Shown here piece by piece: positions 40,931 through 49,672 of a stretch of DNA of 64,000 bases. The stretch lies in assembly GCF_003837805.1 (NCBI RefSeq), contig NZ_RQIT01000025.1:1-64000 (forward strand). Reading direction: 5' to 3'. The DNA is from Bradyrhizobium sp. RP6. GTDB taxonomy: Bacteria; Pseudomonadota; Alphaproteobacteria; Rhizobiales; Xanthobacteraceae. Below the pieces are notes generated by a model. It saw only the letters and a program-made list of their open reading frames with translations, made no database searches and had not been told where the DNA came from. Both the position numbers and the translations under genes were made by a program. The first letter of the stretch is position 1. Every line of letters begins with the position of its first letter.

Positions 40931-41935
40931 ATGACTTTCTCGCAACGCTCCCGCAGTCTCTTCAAGACGCTCGCCGTCGTGCTGGCGCTTGCGCTGCCGA
41001 CCGCGCTGACGATCTCGTCCGCCGACGCCCGCGCCGGCGGCGGCTTCTCGTCGGGTTCGCGCGGCTCGCGCACCTATACGGCGCCGCCGTCGACAACGAC
41101 CGCGCCGGGCTCGACCTCGCAGTTCAACCGCACCTATACCCAGCCGGGCCCAGGCATGAATTCGGCTGCTGCCGCGCCTGCGCGCGGCGGCCTGTTCGGC
41201 CGCGGCGGCGGTTTCCTGGGCGGCCTTGCGGCCGGCTTCCTCGGCGCCGGCCTGCTCGGCATGCTGTTCGGCGGCGGCCTGTTCGGCGGCCTCGGCGGCC
41301 TGTCCTCGATTCTCGGCCTGATCATCCAGATCGCGCTTGTGGTGCTGGTGGTTCGCCTGGCTATGTCCTGGTGGCAGCGCCGTCACGCCCCGCGGACGGC
41401 CTATGCCAATGCTGAAGCAGGTGCCGGTCCGGGACCGCAGCCGAACCAGCGCAGCGCTCTTGGCGGGCTCGGCGGTGGTCTTGGCAGTGGTCTTGGCGGC
41501 TTCGGCTTCGGCGGCAATGCCAACAACGCGCCGCTCGAGATCAAGCCGGACGACTATGAGGCGTTCGAGCGCCTGCTCGGCGATGTCCAGACCGCCTGGT
41601 CGAACGAGGACGTGGCCAAGTTGCACACGGTCGCGACGCCGGAGATGGTCTCGTATTTCGAGCAGGATCTCGCCCAGAACCGCGCCCGCAACGTCGTCAA
41701 CAAGGTGACCGACGTCAAGCTGCTGCAGGGCGACCTCGCGGAAGCCTGGCGCGAAGGCGAGACCGACTATGCCACGGTGGCGCTGCGCTTCGCGCTCATC
41801 GACAAGACGGTCGACCGCAACACCGGCGCAGTCGTTGCCGGCAGCGAGCAGCCGGGCGAGGCCACCGAAGTTTGGACCTTCGCCCGACGGCCGGGCACCG
41901 GTTGGGAATTGTCGGCGATTCAGCAGACCAACTGA
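40931..41935 (+). CDS. Tim44-like domain protein, membrane-anchored
   Basis: A 334-residue protein with a signal or anchor helix (LFKTLAVVLALALPTALTIS). A Gly/Thr/Ser-rich stretch follows, then a Gly-rich hydrophobic segment (GLFGGLGGLSSILGLIIQIA) leading into a transmembrane helix (LVVLVVRLAMSWW). The C-terminal Tim44-like domain contains YEAFERLLGDVQTAWSNEDV and AEAWREGETDYATVALRFAL. Such proteins resemble the Tim44 substrate-binding fold; bacterial roles are poorly defined, with TimA of Caulobacter as a relative. A terminator follows. Confidence 0.85.
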   Translation: MTFSQRSRSLFKTLAVVLALALPTALTISSADARAGGGFSSGSRGSRTYTAPPSTTTAPGSTSQFNRTYTQPGPGMNSAAAAPARGGLFGRGGGFLGGLAAGFLGAGLLGMLFGGGLFGGLGGLSSILGLIIQIALVVLVVRLAMSWWQRRHAPRTAYANAEAGAGPGPQPNQRSALGGLGGGLGSGLGGFGFGGNANNAPLEIKPDDYEAFERLLGDVQTAWSNEDVAKLHTVATPEMVSYFEQDLAQNRARNVVNKVTDVKLLQGDLAEAWREGETDYATVALRFALIDKTVDRNTGAVVAGSEQPGEATEVWTFARRPGTGWELSAIQQTN

Positions 41936-41957
41936 TCGCGGACGAGATGAGGAACCA

Positions 41958-41993
41958 GGGCGTCGTGCTCAGGCACGGCGCCCTTTTCTTTTT
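41958..41993 (+). terminator. intrinsic terminator of the Tim44-like gene
   Basis: An 11-bp stem GGGCGTCGTGC / GCACGGCGCCC (one G-U pair) with a TCAG loop is followed by TTTTCTTTTT. Confidence 0.9.
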
Positions 41994-42078
41994 GGCCTCT
42001 CGCAGCACGCATCGGAATAAGCGGGGGCGCCTCGGGTTGAAGTCAGGCGGCGAACAAAAACAACGTTGGGAGGACAGG

Positions 42079-42759
42079 ATGATCCGTATCGAGAGATCCA
42101 TGACGATTTCCGGTGTTGCGCTGGCCATGGTCTTGCTTGCTGCCCCATCGGCGCTGGCGCAGTCGGCCGACATGACCTTCTTCGTGACCTCGAACGGGCC
42201 CGGCAAGGGCGCCGATCTCGGCGGTCTCGAAGGAGCCGATGCGCAATGCCAGAAGCTTGCACAAGCCGCCGGCGCGGGCACAAAGACTTGGCGCGCTTAT
42301 CTGTCGACGCAGGCCGCCGACGGCAAGCCGGCCATCAACGCTAAGGATCGCATCGGCAAGGGGCCGTGGCAGAACGCCAAGGGCACGGTGATCGCCAAGG
42401 ACGTCGCCGAGCTGCACGGCGCGACGAACAATCTCACCAAGCAGACCGCGCTCAGCGAAAAGGGTGAGGTCATCAATGGTGCCGGCGACCAGCCGAACCG
42501 GCACGACATCCTCACGGGATCGCAACCGGACGGCACCGCGTTCGCCGGGCCGGACGATCGCACCTGCAAGAACTGGACGTCGAGCACGCAAGGCGCCGCG
42601 ATGGTCGGCCATTTCGATCGCCGGGGTCTGCGCGACGATGAGCCCTCGAAATCCTGGAACAGCTCTCACCCCTCGCGTGGTCCCGACGGCGGCTGCTCGC
42701 AGGCCGATTTGAAGACCACCGGCGGTGACGGTCTGCTGTACTGCTTCGCGGCGAATTGA
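42079..42759 (+). CDS. secreted lectin-like / endostatin-fold protein
   Basis: A 226-residue exported protein: signal peptide (ISGVALAMVLLAAPSALAQS), then MTFFVTSNGPGKGADLGGLE, GADAQCQKLAQAAGAGTKTW and RAYLSTQAADGKPAINAKDR, IGKGPWQNAKGTVIAKDVAE. The pattern of an ADLGGLxGADxxC opening, WRAYLS, RIGxGPW and a C-terminal WNSSHPSRGPDGGCSQADLK with YCF is that of bacterial lectin-like proteins related to the collagen XV/endostatin fold. AGGACAGG precedes the ATG at 42079. Ligand unknown. It is a single gene between a terminator and a repeat. Confidence 0.75.
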   Translation: MIRIERSMTISGVALAMVLLAAPSALAQSADMTFFVTSNGPGKGADLGGLEGADAQCQKLAQAAGAGTKTWRAYLSTQAADGKPAINAKDRIGKGPWQNAKGTVIAKDVAELHGATNNLTKQTALSEKGEVINGAGDQPNRHDILTGSQPDGTAFAGPDDRTCKNWTSSTQGAAMVGHFDRRGLRDDEPSKSWNSSHPSRGPDGGCSQADLKTTGGDGLLYCFAAN

Positions 42760-42780
42760 GGCGCTGAGTTCTCTCCACCG

Positions 42781-42895
42781 CCATTGCGAGGAGCTCTTGC
42801 GACGAAGCAATCCAGACCGCCTCCGCGGAAATATCTGGATTGCTTCCGCCTTCGCCAAGGCTTCGGCGGACAAGTCGCTTACGCTCGCAATGACG
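42781..42895. repeat. dispersed palindromic repeat, copy 4 (long subtype)
   Basis: An opening CATTGCGAGGAGCTCTTGCG, the central TCCAGACCGCCTCCGCGGA and an inverted close ending CGCAATGACGG. An inserted hairpin, CCGCCTTCGCC / GGCTTCGGCGG, occurs in the right half. The same insert is in copy 5, so the two form a subtype. Confidence 0.75.
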
Positions 42896-42990
42896 GCGTA
42901 TGTTGCGCGGCCGTTCCGTCTCATCCTCACGGAACCTTCAGCCACGTGCCACATTGGTCCGATCGCCCCCCAAGCTCACGGACCTCTCCC

Positions 42991-43698
42991 ATGAAATACG
43001 AGCTCTACTACTGGCCCGAGATCCAGGGCCGCGGCGAATATGTGCGGCTGGCGCTGGAGGAGGCGGGGGCCGCTTACGTCGACGTCGCGCGCGGTCCGCG
43101 CGGATCGGCTGCGATGATTAAGATGATGGACGCGCACAAGGGCACGCCGCCCTTTGCGCCGCCGTTCCTGAAAGCAGGTAAGCTCGTCATCGGCCAGACC
43201 GCCAACATCCTGCTCTATCTCGGCGGCCGCCATGGGCTTGCGCCGAAGACCGAAGCCGGCAGGCTCTGGGTGCACCAGCTTCAGCTCACGATCACGGACT
43301 TCGTCGTCGAGATCCACGACACGCATCATCCGCTCGGACCCTCGCTTTATTATGAGGACCAGAAGGCCCAGGCGAAGAAGCGCACGGCCGAGTTCTGGGA
43401 CGAGCGCGTGCCGAAATATCTCGGCTATTTCGAGCGGCTTCTCGACGGGAGCGGCGGCACCTATGTCGCCGGTCGCCGCCTGACTTACGTCGACCTCTCG
43501 CTATTCCAGATCGTCGACGGCCTGCGTTACGCCTTCCCCAGGCGCATGAGGGCGTTCGAGGCGGATGTCCCGGGCCTTGTCGGCCTGCACGACCGCATCG
43601 CCGCACGGCCGAACATCAAGGCCTATCTCGAAAGCGAGCGCCGCATTCCATTCAACGAGCAGGGCATCTTCCGCCGCTATCGCGAGCTCGACGGTTAG
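42991..43698 (+). CDS. glutathione S-transferase family protein
   Basis: A 235-residue cytosolic GST-like protein. The N-terminal thioredoxin-fold starts KYELYYWPEIQGRGEYVRLA; the GSH-contacting cis-Pro region appears as PPFAPPFLKAGKLVIGQTAN with the QTANI turn. The C-terminal helical domain has GTYVAGRRLTYVDLSLFQIV. This order is closest to sigma/alpha-type GSTs. I chose the ATG at 42991, which begins the GST fold; the open frame upstream runs through the palindromic repeat and is not coding. Substrate unknown, probably detoxification. Confidence 0.88.
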   Translation: MKYELYYWPEIQGRGEYVRLALEEAGAAYVDVARGPRGSAAMIKMMDAHKGTPPFAPPFLKAGKLVIGQTANILLYLGGRHGLAPKTEAGRLWVHQLQLTITDFVVEIHDTHHPLGPSLYYEDQKAQAKKRTAEFWDERVPKYLGYFERLLDGSGGTYVAGRRLTYVDLSLFQIVDGLRYAFPRRMRAFEADVPGLVGLHDRIAARPNIKAYLESERRIPFNEQGIFRRYRELDG

Positions 43699-43726
43699 CC
43701 GGCCCGGACGGGACAATGATCCGCCC

Positions 43727-44401
43727 TCACCAGACGCCGGGTACAAGGCGATAGCGCACCCGCGCGGCATAATCGGTATAGCCCGGCAGGCCCTCGCGCA
43801 GCGTGCGCTCCTCGATGGGGATGCGGACCGCGAGCAAGGCGATGAAGAGCGGCATCATCGCAAGTCCCCACCACGACCCCAGCAGCATCGGCACGCCGGC
43901 GAAGAACAGCACCAGGCCGCTGTACATGGGATGACGGACATGGGCGTAGGGACCGGTCGAGATCACGTGCTGAGCGCGCTCGGTTTGCAGCTTCACTACG
44001 GGTGCGGCGAACGAGTTCTCGCGGAACACCCACATGGTGAACAGTGTCGAGGCCAGGAACAGCGCAAGGCCGAGCGCCTGCAACGCAATCGGCATGTCGG
44101 CGGATTGAAAGCGCCGGTCAAGCCCCATCACGACCAGCCAGGCCAGCATCGCGACGACGAAGACGGCCATGAACGTCTTGTCGGCGGCGGGCTGATCCTT
44201 TTGCAGGACCGGCCGCAGACGTTCGGCGAGCAGCGCCGGATCGATCCGGTAGAGCCACCACCCGCAGAGCGGGCCGAGCAGCGCAGAGGTGACGAGGAAC
44301 GTCCAGGCCGACGGCCAATGCAGTGTTCCGGCGCACGCAAACAGCAGCGCGCCCATTGCGACGACGAAGATCGTGTTCTGCAACAGCAGGCGTGCGATCA
44401 T
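43727..44401 (-). CDS. isoprenylcysteine methyltransferase-like membrane protein
   Basis: A 225-residue integral membrane protein of the ICMT/PEMT-like family, using S-adenosylmethionine. It has about five hydrophobic helices, then the conserved C-terminal motif HVISTGPYAHVRHPMYSGLV (the RHPxY signature), a further helix pair and IPIEERTLREGLPGYTDYAA (the EE motif). Substrate unknown; bacterial members methylate diverse lipids or thiols. I chose the ATG at 44401, as the longer frame would run through the upstream terminator hairpin. Confidence 0.83.
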   Translation of the reverse strand: MIARLLLQNTIFVVAMGALLFACAGTLHWPSAWTFLVTSALLGPLCGWWLYRIDPALLAERLRPVLQKDQPAADKTFMAVFVVAMLAWLVVMGLDRRFQSADMPIALQALGLALFLASTLFTMWVFRENSFAAPVVKLQTERAQHVISTGPYAHVRHPMYSGLVLFFAGVPMLLGSWWGLAMMPLFIALLAVRIPIEERTLREGLPGYTDYAARVRYRLVPGVW

Positions 44402-44468
44402 GCGCGGGTCCCGGATGAACGGCGCATGATTGCCGCAGCTATCCGGCAAAGATGCGGCCGGACGCGCG

Positions 44469-44492
44469 AAAAGCCCGATCGACTTGATCGGG
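44469..44492 (-). terminator. intrinsic terminator of the small proline-rich gene
   Basis: A 7-bp stem CCCGATC / GATCGGG with a 5-base loop is followed on the minus strand by CTTTT. It lies just past the stop of the 57-residue gene and before the methyltransferase gene. Confidence 0.75.
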
Positions 44493-44515
44493 CGCTTCAG
44501 CCTCGGCAAGCCTGA

Positions 44516-44689
44516 TCAGGCGAGCTGATCGATCCGCGTGCCCTGGCCCGGTGGCAGTGGCGCGGGCGGCTGCGGCTTGAAGGTCGGATCCTCGTCCTTG
44601 TCCTTGGTCGGCTCGTCGTGCTGCTTGGTCGTGTCGTAGTTAGGGACCACGATCGCGATCGGCGGCGGCGTTACGGTGGAAACCTTCAT
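44516..44689 (-). CDS. small hypothetical proline- and acid-rich protein, 57 residues
   Basis: An independent small gene: ATG at 44689, AGGA seven bases upstream, stop at 44516, then a terminator. The product reads MKVSTVTPPPIAIVVPNYDT, then TKQHDEPTKDKDEDPTFKPQ, then PPAPLPPGQGTRIDQLA. It is hydrophilic and likely disordered, without membrane segment, signal peptide or cysteine. I do not recognise a family. The correct ribosome site and dedicated terminator argue that it is real. Confidence 0.65.
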   Translation of the reverse strand: MKVSTVTPPPIAIVVPNYDTTKQHDEPTKDKDEDPTFKPQPPAPLPPGQGTRIDQLA

Positions 44690-44844
44690 CCGCAAATCCT
44701 CACATATGGAAACAATTCAGCCTGCGCTGCGAGGAGCGAAATTTCCTTCAAGGCAATCGCTAAAATGCGAGGGAATTGGTGCGATGAATGCCGTGTATGC
44801 GTCTCATCCGCGCGGTGCAAACAGGAGACGACGAGGCCTCTCCC

Positions 44845-44960
44845 CGTCATTGCGAGGAGCCCTTGTGAGGAAGCAATCCAGACTGCCTCCGCGGACAGAT
44901 TTCTGGTTTGCTTCCGCCTTCGCCAAGCTTCGGCGGACAAGTCGCTGCACTCGCAATGAC
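44845..44960. repeat. dispersed palindromic repeat, copy 5 (long subtype)
   Basis: CGTCATTGCGAGGAGCCCTT at the left and CGCAATGAC at the right, with AATCCAGACTGCCTCCGCGG in the middle and the inserted CCGCCTTCGCC / CTTCGGCGG hairpin shared with copy 4. The surrounding gap 44690-45027 (338 bp) shows no other feature. Confidence 0.75.
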
Positions 44961-45027
44961 AGAGTTCGTGCTAGACGGCGTCCCGATGCATGCGCGGCCA
45001 GCGTGCGGAAAGCAGTGAGCGCCCCGC

Positions 45028-45501
45028 CTATTCGTCCTTGCCGCGGGTGATGGCGATGGAAGCCTCCGTCTTGGTGCGGGTGCATTCCATGTTGAGGCGC
45101 CGATAGCGCATGCTGATCTTGTCGCCGCGGAGCAGACCCATCCGTTTCAGGCAGCGTGTCGCGCCCGTCGTCGTGTCGTCCTTCGTCACTGTGAAGACGA
45201 TCGCGGCCATCGATCCGACCAGCGCATAGAACTCAGGCTTGGGCTTGCGATCACCCTTGGCATAGAGCTCGATGGAATATTTGTCGCCGCGGCAACCCAC
45301 GGACAGCTCCTTGGCCGCCGGGTGCGAGAGGTAGACGACATTGCCGGCGCGGAAATTCACCTTGAGGCGATCGACCTGGTTCGCCAGCTCCTTGGCGCTG
45401 TCGTCACAGCGGTCGGCGCGCGCGGGTGAGGCGAGGGCCACAAGGCCGGCGATGGCGGCGGCGACCGTGATCGCGCCGCGGACGTTCAGTTTGAAAGTCA
45501 T
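45028..45501 (-). CDS. secreted hypothetical protein, 157 residues
   Basis: An exported protein with a signal peptide (ITVAAAIAGLVALASPARAD) and a mature region starting RCDDSAKELANQVDRLKVNF. Further on are LSVGCRGDKYSIELYAKGDR and TTGATRCLKRMGLLRGDKIS. Three cysteines in the mature part could form disulfides. No recognised family; it is a plausible periplasmic protein. I chose the ATG at 45501, which starts the signal peptide. It diverges from the fumarase gene. Confidence 0.72.
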   Translation of the reverse strand: MTFKLNVRGAITVAAAIAGLVALASPARADRCDDSAKELANQVDRLKVNFRAGNVVYLSHPAAKELSVGCRGDKYSIELYAKGDRKPKPEFYALVGSMAAIVFTVTKDDTTTGATRCLKRMGLLRGDKISMRYRRLNMECTRTKTEASIAITRGKDE

Positions 45502-45713
45502 GATGAAAAGCCCCTTAGGCCGCGCATTCAACCGTCCTCGCGGGCGAAGCGCAAGGGTGGGCAGGGGCATTTCCACGAGCTGTGCCAATGCCTTCCCAAC
45601 CCTGGCCTGCCGCTCCCATGCGTACCGCTCCCTTTCTTTTCTGGCCGAAATGCGCTTAGAACGCTTCTATGCTGAGAGGCCCGCCAAGGCCCCAAAACCC
45701 CGAGATTTGCCCC

Positions 45714-47369
45714 ATGAACGCTCCCACCGCCTTCCCCGACCAGTCCAAGCCCGTTCCGCCCTACAAGCACACCCCGCTGTTCCCGCTGGGCAAGGACGAG
45801 ACACCCTACAAGAAGATTTCGTCCGAGGGCGTCAGGGTCGAGAAGGTGCTCGGCAAGGACATGCTGGTGGTGTCGCGCGAGGCGCTGCGGGCGCTGTCGG
45901 AGGCGGCCTTTGGCGACATCAACCATTATCTGCGGCCCGGTCATCTGAAGCAGCTCCGTGCGATCCTGGAGGACAGCGAGGCGAGCCCGAACGACAAGTT
46001 CGTTGCGCTCGACTTCCTGAAGAACGCCAACATCGCCGCCGGCGGCGTGCTGCCGATGTGCCAGGACACCGGCACCGCGATCATCATGGGCAAGAAGGGC
46101 TGCAACGTCATCACCGACGGTGACGATGAGGCCGCGCTGTCGGAAGGCGCGCGCGATGCCTACCTGCGCCGCAATCTGCGCTATTCGCAGGTCGCGCCGC
46201 TCTCGATGTACGAGGAGAAGAACACCGCCAACAACATGCCGGCGCAGTGCGAGATCTACGCCGAGGGCGACGACGCCTACAAGTTCATGTTCATGGCGAA
46301 GGGCGGCGGCAGTGCGAACAAGAGCTTTCTGTTCCAGGCCACGCCCTCGGTGCTGACCAAGGACCGGCTGCTCGCTTTCCTCAAGGAGAAGATCCTCACG
46401 CTCGGCACCGCGGCGTGCCCGCCCTATCACCTCGCCATCGTGATCGGCGGCACCTCGGCCGAGCTGTGCATGAAGACGGTGAAGCTCGCCTCCGCCCGCT
46501 ATCTCGACGCGCTGCCGACCCACGGCTCGCCCGACGGCAACGCCTTCCGCGACGTCGAGATGGAGAAGGAAATCCACAAGATGACGCAGTCGCTCGGCGT
46601 CGGCGCGCAGTTCGGCGGGAAATACTTCTGCCACGACGTGCGCGTGATCCGCATGCCGCGACACGGCGCTTCGCTGCCGATCGGGCTTGGCGTGTCCTGC
46701 TCGGCCGACCGCCAGGTGCTCGGTAAGATCACCAAGGACGGCGTCTATCTCGAGGAGCTCGAGCATAATCCGGCGCAGTACCTGCCGCAGGTCGAGCAGT
46801 CGCTCGGCGGCGAGGTGGTCAAGATCGACCTCAACCAGCCGATGAAGGACATTCTGGCGACGTTCTCGAAACATCCGATCAAGACCCGCGTCTCGATGAC
46901 CGGCACCATGATCGTCGCGCGCGATAGCGCGCATGCCAAGCTGCGCGAGCGGCTGGAGAAGGGCGAGCCGCTGCCGGACTATTTCAAGAACCACCCGGTC
47001 TACTATGCCGGCCCCGCCAAGACGCCCGAAGGCTACGCCTCCGGCGCGTTCGGTCCGACCACTGCGGGCCGCATGGATTCCTTCGTCGACCAGTTCCAGG
47101 CCGCCGGCGGCTCGATGGTGATGGTGGCGAAGGGCAACAGGGCGCCGGCCGTGCGCGAGGCCTGCAAGAAGTACGGAGGCTTCTACCTCGGCTCGATCGG
47201 CGGCGCCGCCGCGAACCTTGCCGAGCACTGCATCAAGAAGGTCGAGGTGCTCGAATATCCCGAGCTCGGCATGGAAGCCATCTGGCGCATCGAAGTCGTC
47301 GACTTCCCGGCGTTCATCATCATCGACGACAAGGGCAACGACTTCTTCAAGGAGCTGAATTTGGGCTGA
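45714..47369 (+). CDS. class I fumarate hydratase (iron-sulfur)
   Basis: Converts fumarate and malate in the TCA cycle using an oxygen-sensitive [4Fe-4S] cluster. The 551-residue protein has the N-terminal alpha-type domain with GGVLPMCQDTGTAIIMGKKG and AACPPYHLAIVIGGTSAELC, and a C-terminal beta-type domain with MTGTMIVARDSAHAKLRERL and GPTTAGRMDSFVDQFQAAGG. Cluster-ligand cysteines in MCQDTG, AACPPYH and SCSADRQ are present. I start at the ATG at 45714. It is of full length, single chain, like FumA. A hairpin-rich repeat lies after the stop. Confidence 0.94.
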   Translation: MNAPTAFPDQSKPVPPYKHTPLFPLGKDETPYKKISSEGVRVEKVLGKDMLVVSREALRALSEAAFGDINHYLRPGHLKQLRAILEDSEASPNDKFVALDFLKNANIAAGGVLPMCQDTGTAIIMGKKGCNVITDGDDEAALSEGARDAYLRRNLRYSQVAPLSMYEEKNTANNMPAQCEIYAEGDDAYKFMFMAKGGGSANKSFLFQATPSVLTKDRLLAFLKEKILTLGTAACPPYHLAIVIGGTSAELCMKTVKLASARYLDALPTHGSPDGNAFRDVEMEKEIHKMTQSLGVGAQFGGKYFCHDVRVIRMPRHGASLPIGLGVSCSADRQVLGKITKDGVYLEELEHNPAQYLPQVEQSLGGEVVKIDLNQPMKDILATFSKHPIKTRVSMTGTMIVARDSAHAKLRERLEKGEPLPDYFKNHPVYYAGPAKTPEGYASGAFGPTTAGRMDSFVDQFQAAGGSMVMVAKGNRAPAVREACKKYGGFYLGSIGGAAANLAEHCIKKVEVLEYPELGMEAIWRIEVVDFPAFIIIDDKGNDFFKELNLG

Positions 47370-47438
47370 GGCGGAGTTCCGGATGCTACGCAGCATGAAA
47401 TGCTGCGCTGCTGATCCGGGGTCCATCGTGGAGCTTGG

Positions 47439-47485
47439 GTCCCGGCTCTGCGTCGCATCACTTCGTGCTGCGACGCGTCCGGGAC
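47439..47485. repeat. second-family palindromic element after the fumarase gene
   Basis: Outer arms GTCCCGG (47439-47445) and CCGGGAC (47479-47485), inner arms CGTCGCA (47451-47457) and TGCGACG (47469-47475). A GCAGCATGAAATGCTGC palindrome lies just upstream at about 47391-47407. It sits between two convergent genes and may act as a bidirectional terminator. Confidence 0.65.
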
Positions 47486-47515
47486 ACGAGCGTTGCGCTT
47501 GCTCGCTTTATCTCG

Positions 47516-48436
47516 CTAGCTACAATTCGTGACCTGGTTGGAACACAGCGCGCGCCACCAGCCGCGCACGCCGTCGTGGCTCTCGACGAGGCCCCAATAC
47601 CCGCTGCAGGCAAGAAGCCGCTTCGGTCCGCCGTCGCCGTCGATCGGGCCGCCGAGCTCGCGCTGGGCCGGCATCCATTTGGCGTCGACGAAGGGCGCCT
47701 GGAAAAGCCCGCCCATGCGCGTGGCGCCATTGGCATAGGATGCGCCGACCTTGTTTGACGCGACCCAGCCACGCCCGGCATAGGGCTTTGGCGCGCTGCG
47801 CGGATATCGCTTTTCGTCCTCGTAATCCTTGCCCGGCGGCCTCGCGCCTTCGATCAGGAACCATCCGTCCCTGAAGCCGATGATGCTGAATTCAGTGAGC
47901 CAGCCGCCCTCCGGTGTGTTCTCGGCGCCGCCTAACTTCAACCGGTAGGGCGGCGGCAGCGTGCCGAGCACGCGCGCCTTCACTGAGGGTTCGGCGCGCA
48001 CGTTGAGACCGTTCGGGTCCTTGTCGATGGACCATGCGCCGAGATCGCAGGGCTCAGTGCCTTCGGGTAGGCTTGCGCGTTTCGCGGCGAGATCGGCGTG
48101 CAGCTTTGCGAAATCGGTGTCGTCGTTACCAGCATCCAGCGCGACGCGCGGCTTTAACTCGGCCGAGATCGCGCGCGTCGCATCAGCCGTCAGCGTGACG
48201 ACGAGAGCCTGGCGCGCGGTGAACACGCTTGCCGGTGTCTTCGGATCGTTGGACGTCGCCGGATAGACGGCGAGATAGCCGGTCGCACCTTCGGTGCGAT
48301 AGGCGGTGCCGGCAACATAGCCCGCCGGCACCATGGCGAGCGCGCTCGCGCGCCACGCCGGTTCGGTGTCATCCGCGCGCGCCGCTTGTGTCGCGACACA
48401 CAGGATTGTCGCCGCGACGAGACGAAGCGCACGCAT
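47516..48436 (-). CDS. secreted SH3-like domain protein
   Basis: A 306-residue exported protein with a signal peptide (LRLVAATILCVATQAARADD). A middle segment SIDKDPNGLNVRAEPSVKAR followed by VLGTLPPPYRLKLGG is a bacterial SH3-type (NVR-motif) domain, continuing FSIIGFRDGWFLIEGARPPG. The rest has no clear assignment; the C-terminal GDGGPKRLLACSGYWGLVES is conserved-looking. It is probably periplasmic, binding wall or substrate. It lies 15 bp upstream of the next minus-strand gene, likely co-transcribed with its neighbours. Confidence 0.75.
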   Translation of the reverse strand: MRALRLVAATILCVATQAARADDTEPAWRASALAMVPAGYVAGTAYRTEGATGYLAVYPATSNDPKTPASVFTARQALVVTLTADATRAISAELKPRVALDAGNDDTDFAKLHADLAAKRASLPEGTEPCDLGAWSIDKDPNGLNVRAEPSVKARVLGTLPPPYRLKLGGAENTPEGGWLTEFSIIGFRDGWFLIEGARPPGKDYEDEKRYPRSAPKPYAGRGWVASNKVGASYANGATRMGGLFQAPFVDAKWMPAQRELGGPIDGDGGPKRLLACSGYWGLVESHDGVRGWWRALCSNQVTNCS

Positions 48437-48451
48437 CGGAGCAGCGCGCGC

Positions 48452-48748
48452 TTACGCCCGTACGCCCGTAAACGGAAAGCTGCCCATCGGGCCGATGCCC
48501 ATCTCGCCGCTCATGCTGTCGCCGGAGACCTTTCCGATGAACTCGAGCGTCAACGGCATCGGGTTGGTGATGGACACCTTCCAGTTGACGGCGTCGCCAG
48601 AGACGGTGCCGTCGAAGATCTCGGCGGTATTACCTTCCGCACCTTGCGTGCCCGTGAGCGTCCCGCCCGCGGCTTTCAGGCTCAGCGTGGCCTGGCGCTC
48701 GCCCATTGGCGTCGTCATGGTCAGATTCCAGTTGCCGTCTACGGCCAT
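48452..48748 (-). CDS. small beta-rich hypothetical protein, 98 residues
   Basis: A cytosolic 98-residue protein: MAVDGNWNLTMTTPMGERQA, then LSLKAAGGTLTGTQ and VNWKVSITNPMPLTLEFIGK, and a terminal FPFTGVRA. The repeated short strands suggest a lipocalin-like or beta-barrel fold. I do not recognise a characterised family. It is encoded next to the SH3-domain gene on the same strand. The start follows CGGGAGACGGGA. Confidence 0.7.
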   Translation of the reverse strand: MAVDGNWNLTMTTPMGERQATLSLKAAGGTLTGTQGAEGNTAEIFDGTVSGDAVNWKVSITNPMPLTLEFIGKVSGDSMSGEMGIGPMGSFPFTGVRA

Positions 48749-48847
48749 TCCCGTCTCCCGAACAAATCACCGGCGGACCGCGACGATCCGCGGCCAGTCC
48801 CGTGGCGAGCCTATAACCCAACTCGACGCGCCTGCCTAACCCCGCAT

Positions 48848-49402
48848 TCAGGCGCGGGCCGCCGCACGCCGGCGACTGCTGACGATGAGGCGCAGAACGA
48901 GATATTGCACGGCAAAGGCCAGGATCTTGCCGCCGCCTGCGACCACCGTGAGATAGAACGCCCACAGCTTCAGATCGCCCGTGGAAGCAACCACGATCAT
49001 GCCGGCGCCGATCACGAACATCAGCGCGGCCCAGGCATAGCCCGCGGCCGTCACATATTCCGGAACGGTCTCGACGACGACCGGCGGCATGTAGCGCAGC
49101 ATCCAGCCGCGCTTGAGCATGATGAGGCCGACCGCGAAATGCGCGATCGCGGGCTTTGCCAGCATGAAGCGGGCATCGTTGGTCAGCAGTGTGATCGCGC
49201 CCAATCCGACGACGAGCGCGAGGCTCGCATAGGTCATGTAGTTGAGCTGCTGCCCCTTGACGCGGGCATAGATCACTTGCGCGACTGCGCCGGCAATCGC
49301 CACAGACGTCGCCACGATGACATTGTCGGTGATGAGGTAGACGGCCAGGAAGAGGATGGCGGAGAAAAGATCGGAACCGAGACGGGCAAATACATCCTTC
49401 AT
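48848..49402 (-). CDS. inner-membrane septation protein IspZ/YciB-like
   Basis: A 184-residue integral membrane protein with about five helices: LGSDLFSAILFLAVYLITDN, VAGAVAQVIYARVKG, LNYMTYASLALVVGLGAITL. The conserved elements LLTNDARFMLAKPAIAHFAV, VGLIMLKRGWMLRYMPP and YVTAAGYAWAALMFVIGAGM mark the intracellular septation protein A (IspZ/YciB) family, implicated in cell-envelope synthesis or division. I start at the ATG at 49402, preceded by AGGA; an upstream in-frame start is less likely. Confidence 0.88.
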   Translation of the reverse strand: MKDVFARLGSDLFSAILFLAVYLITDNVIVATSVAIAGAVAQVIYARVKGQQLNYMTYASLALVVGLGAITLLTNDARFMLAKPAIAHFAVGLIMLKRGWMLRYMPPVVVETVPEYVTAAGYAWAALMFVIGAGMIVVASTGDLKLWAFYLTVVAGGGKILAFAVQYLVLRLIVSSRRRAAARA

Positions 49403-49672
49403 CGTGATCCTGTTCAGCGTGCGTTGCGCAATGCGCGGCTGGACGTACCATACTTGGTCTGGCGATACTCGGGATACCACTTTGTGAAATGAATCGCGGT
49501 GCCGCGGGGACCAAACGGTAAGATTGACGAGAACGCGGCCGCCATCAAGCGCGTGGCCGCAGCCCAGGCACCGGCAATGATGTTGGAATAGAAGAAATCA
49601 GCCTCGCCGGGGTCCCGCTGGAACCGCTTCAATAAGATCGATGGTTGCGAGCGGAGTTGGGTCGTTGAAACG

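Noticed and set aside
45528..47426. A 632-codon minus-strand frame across the fumarase gene
   Set aside because: Fumarase motifs on the plus strand are complete; the antisense product has no recognisable feature.
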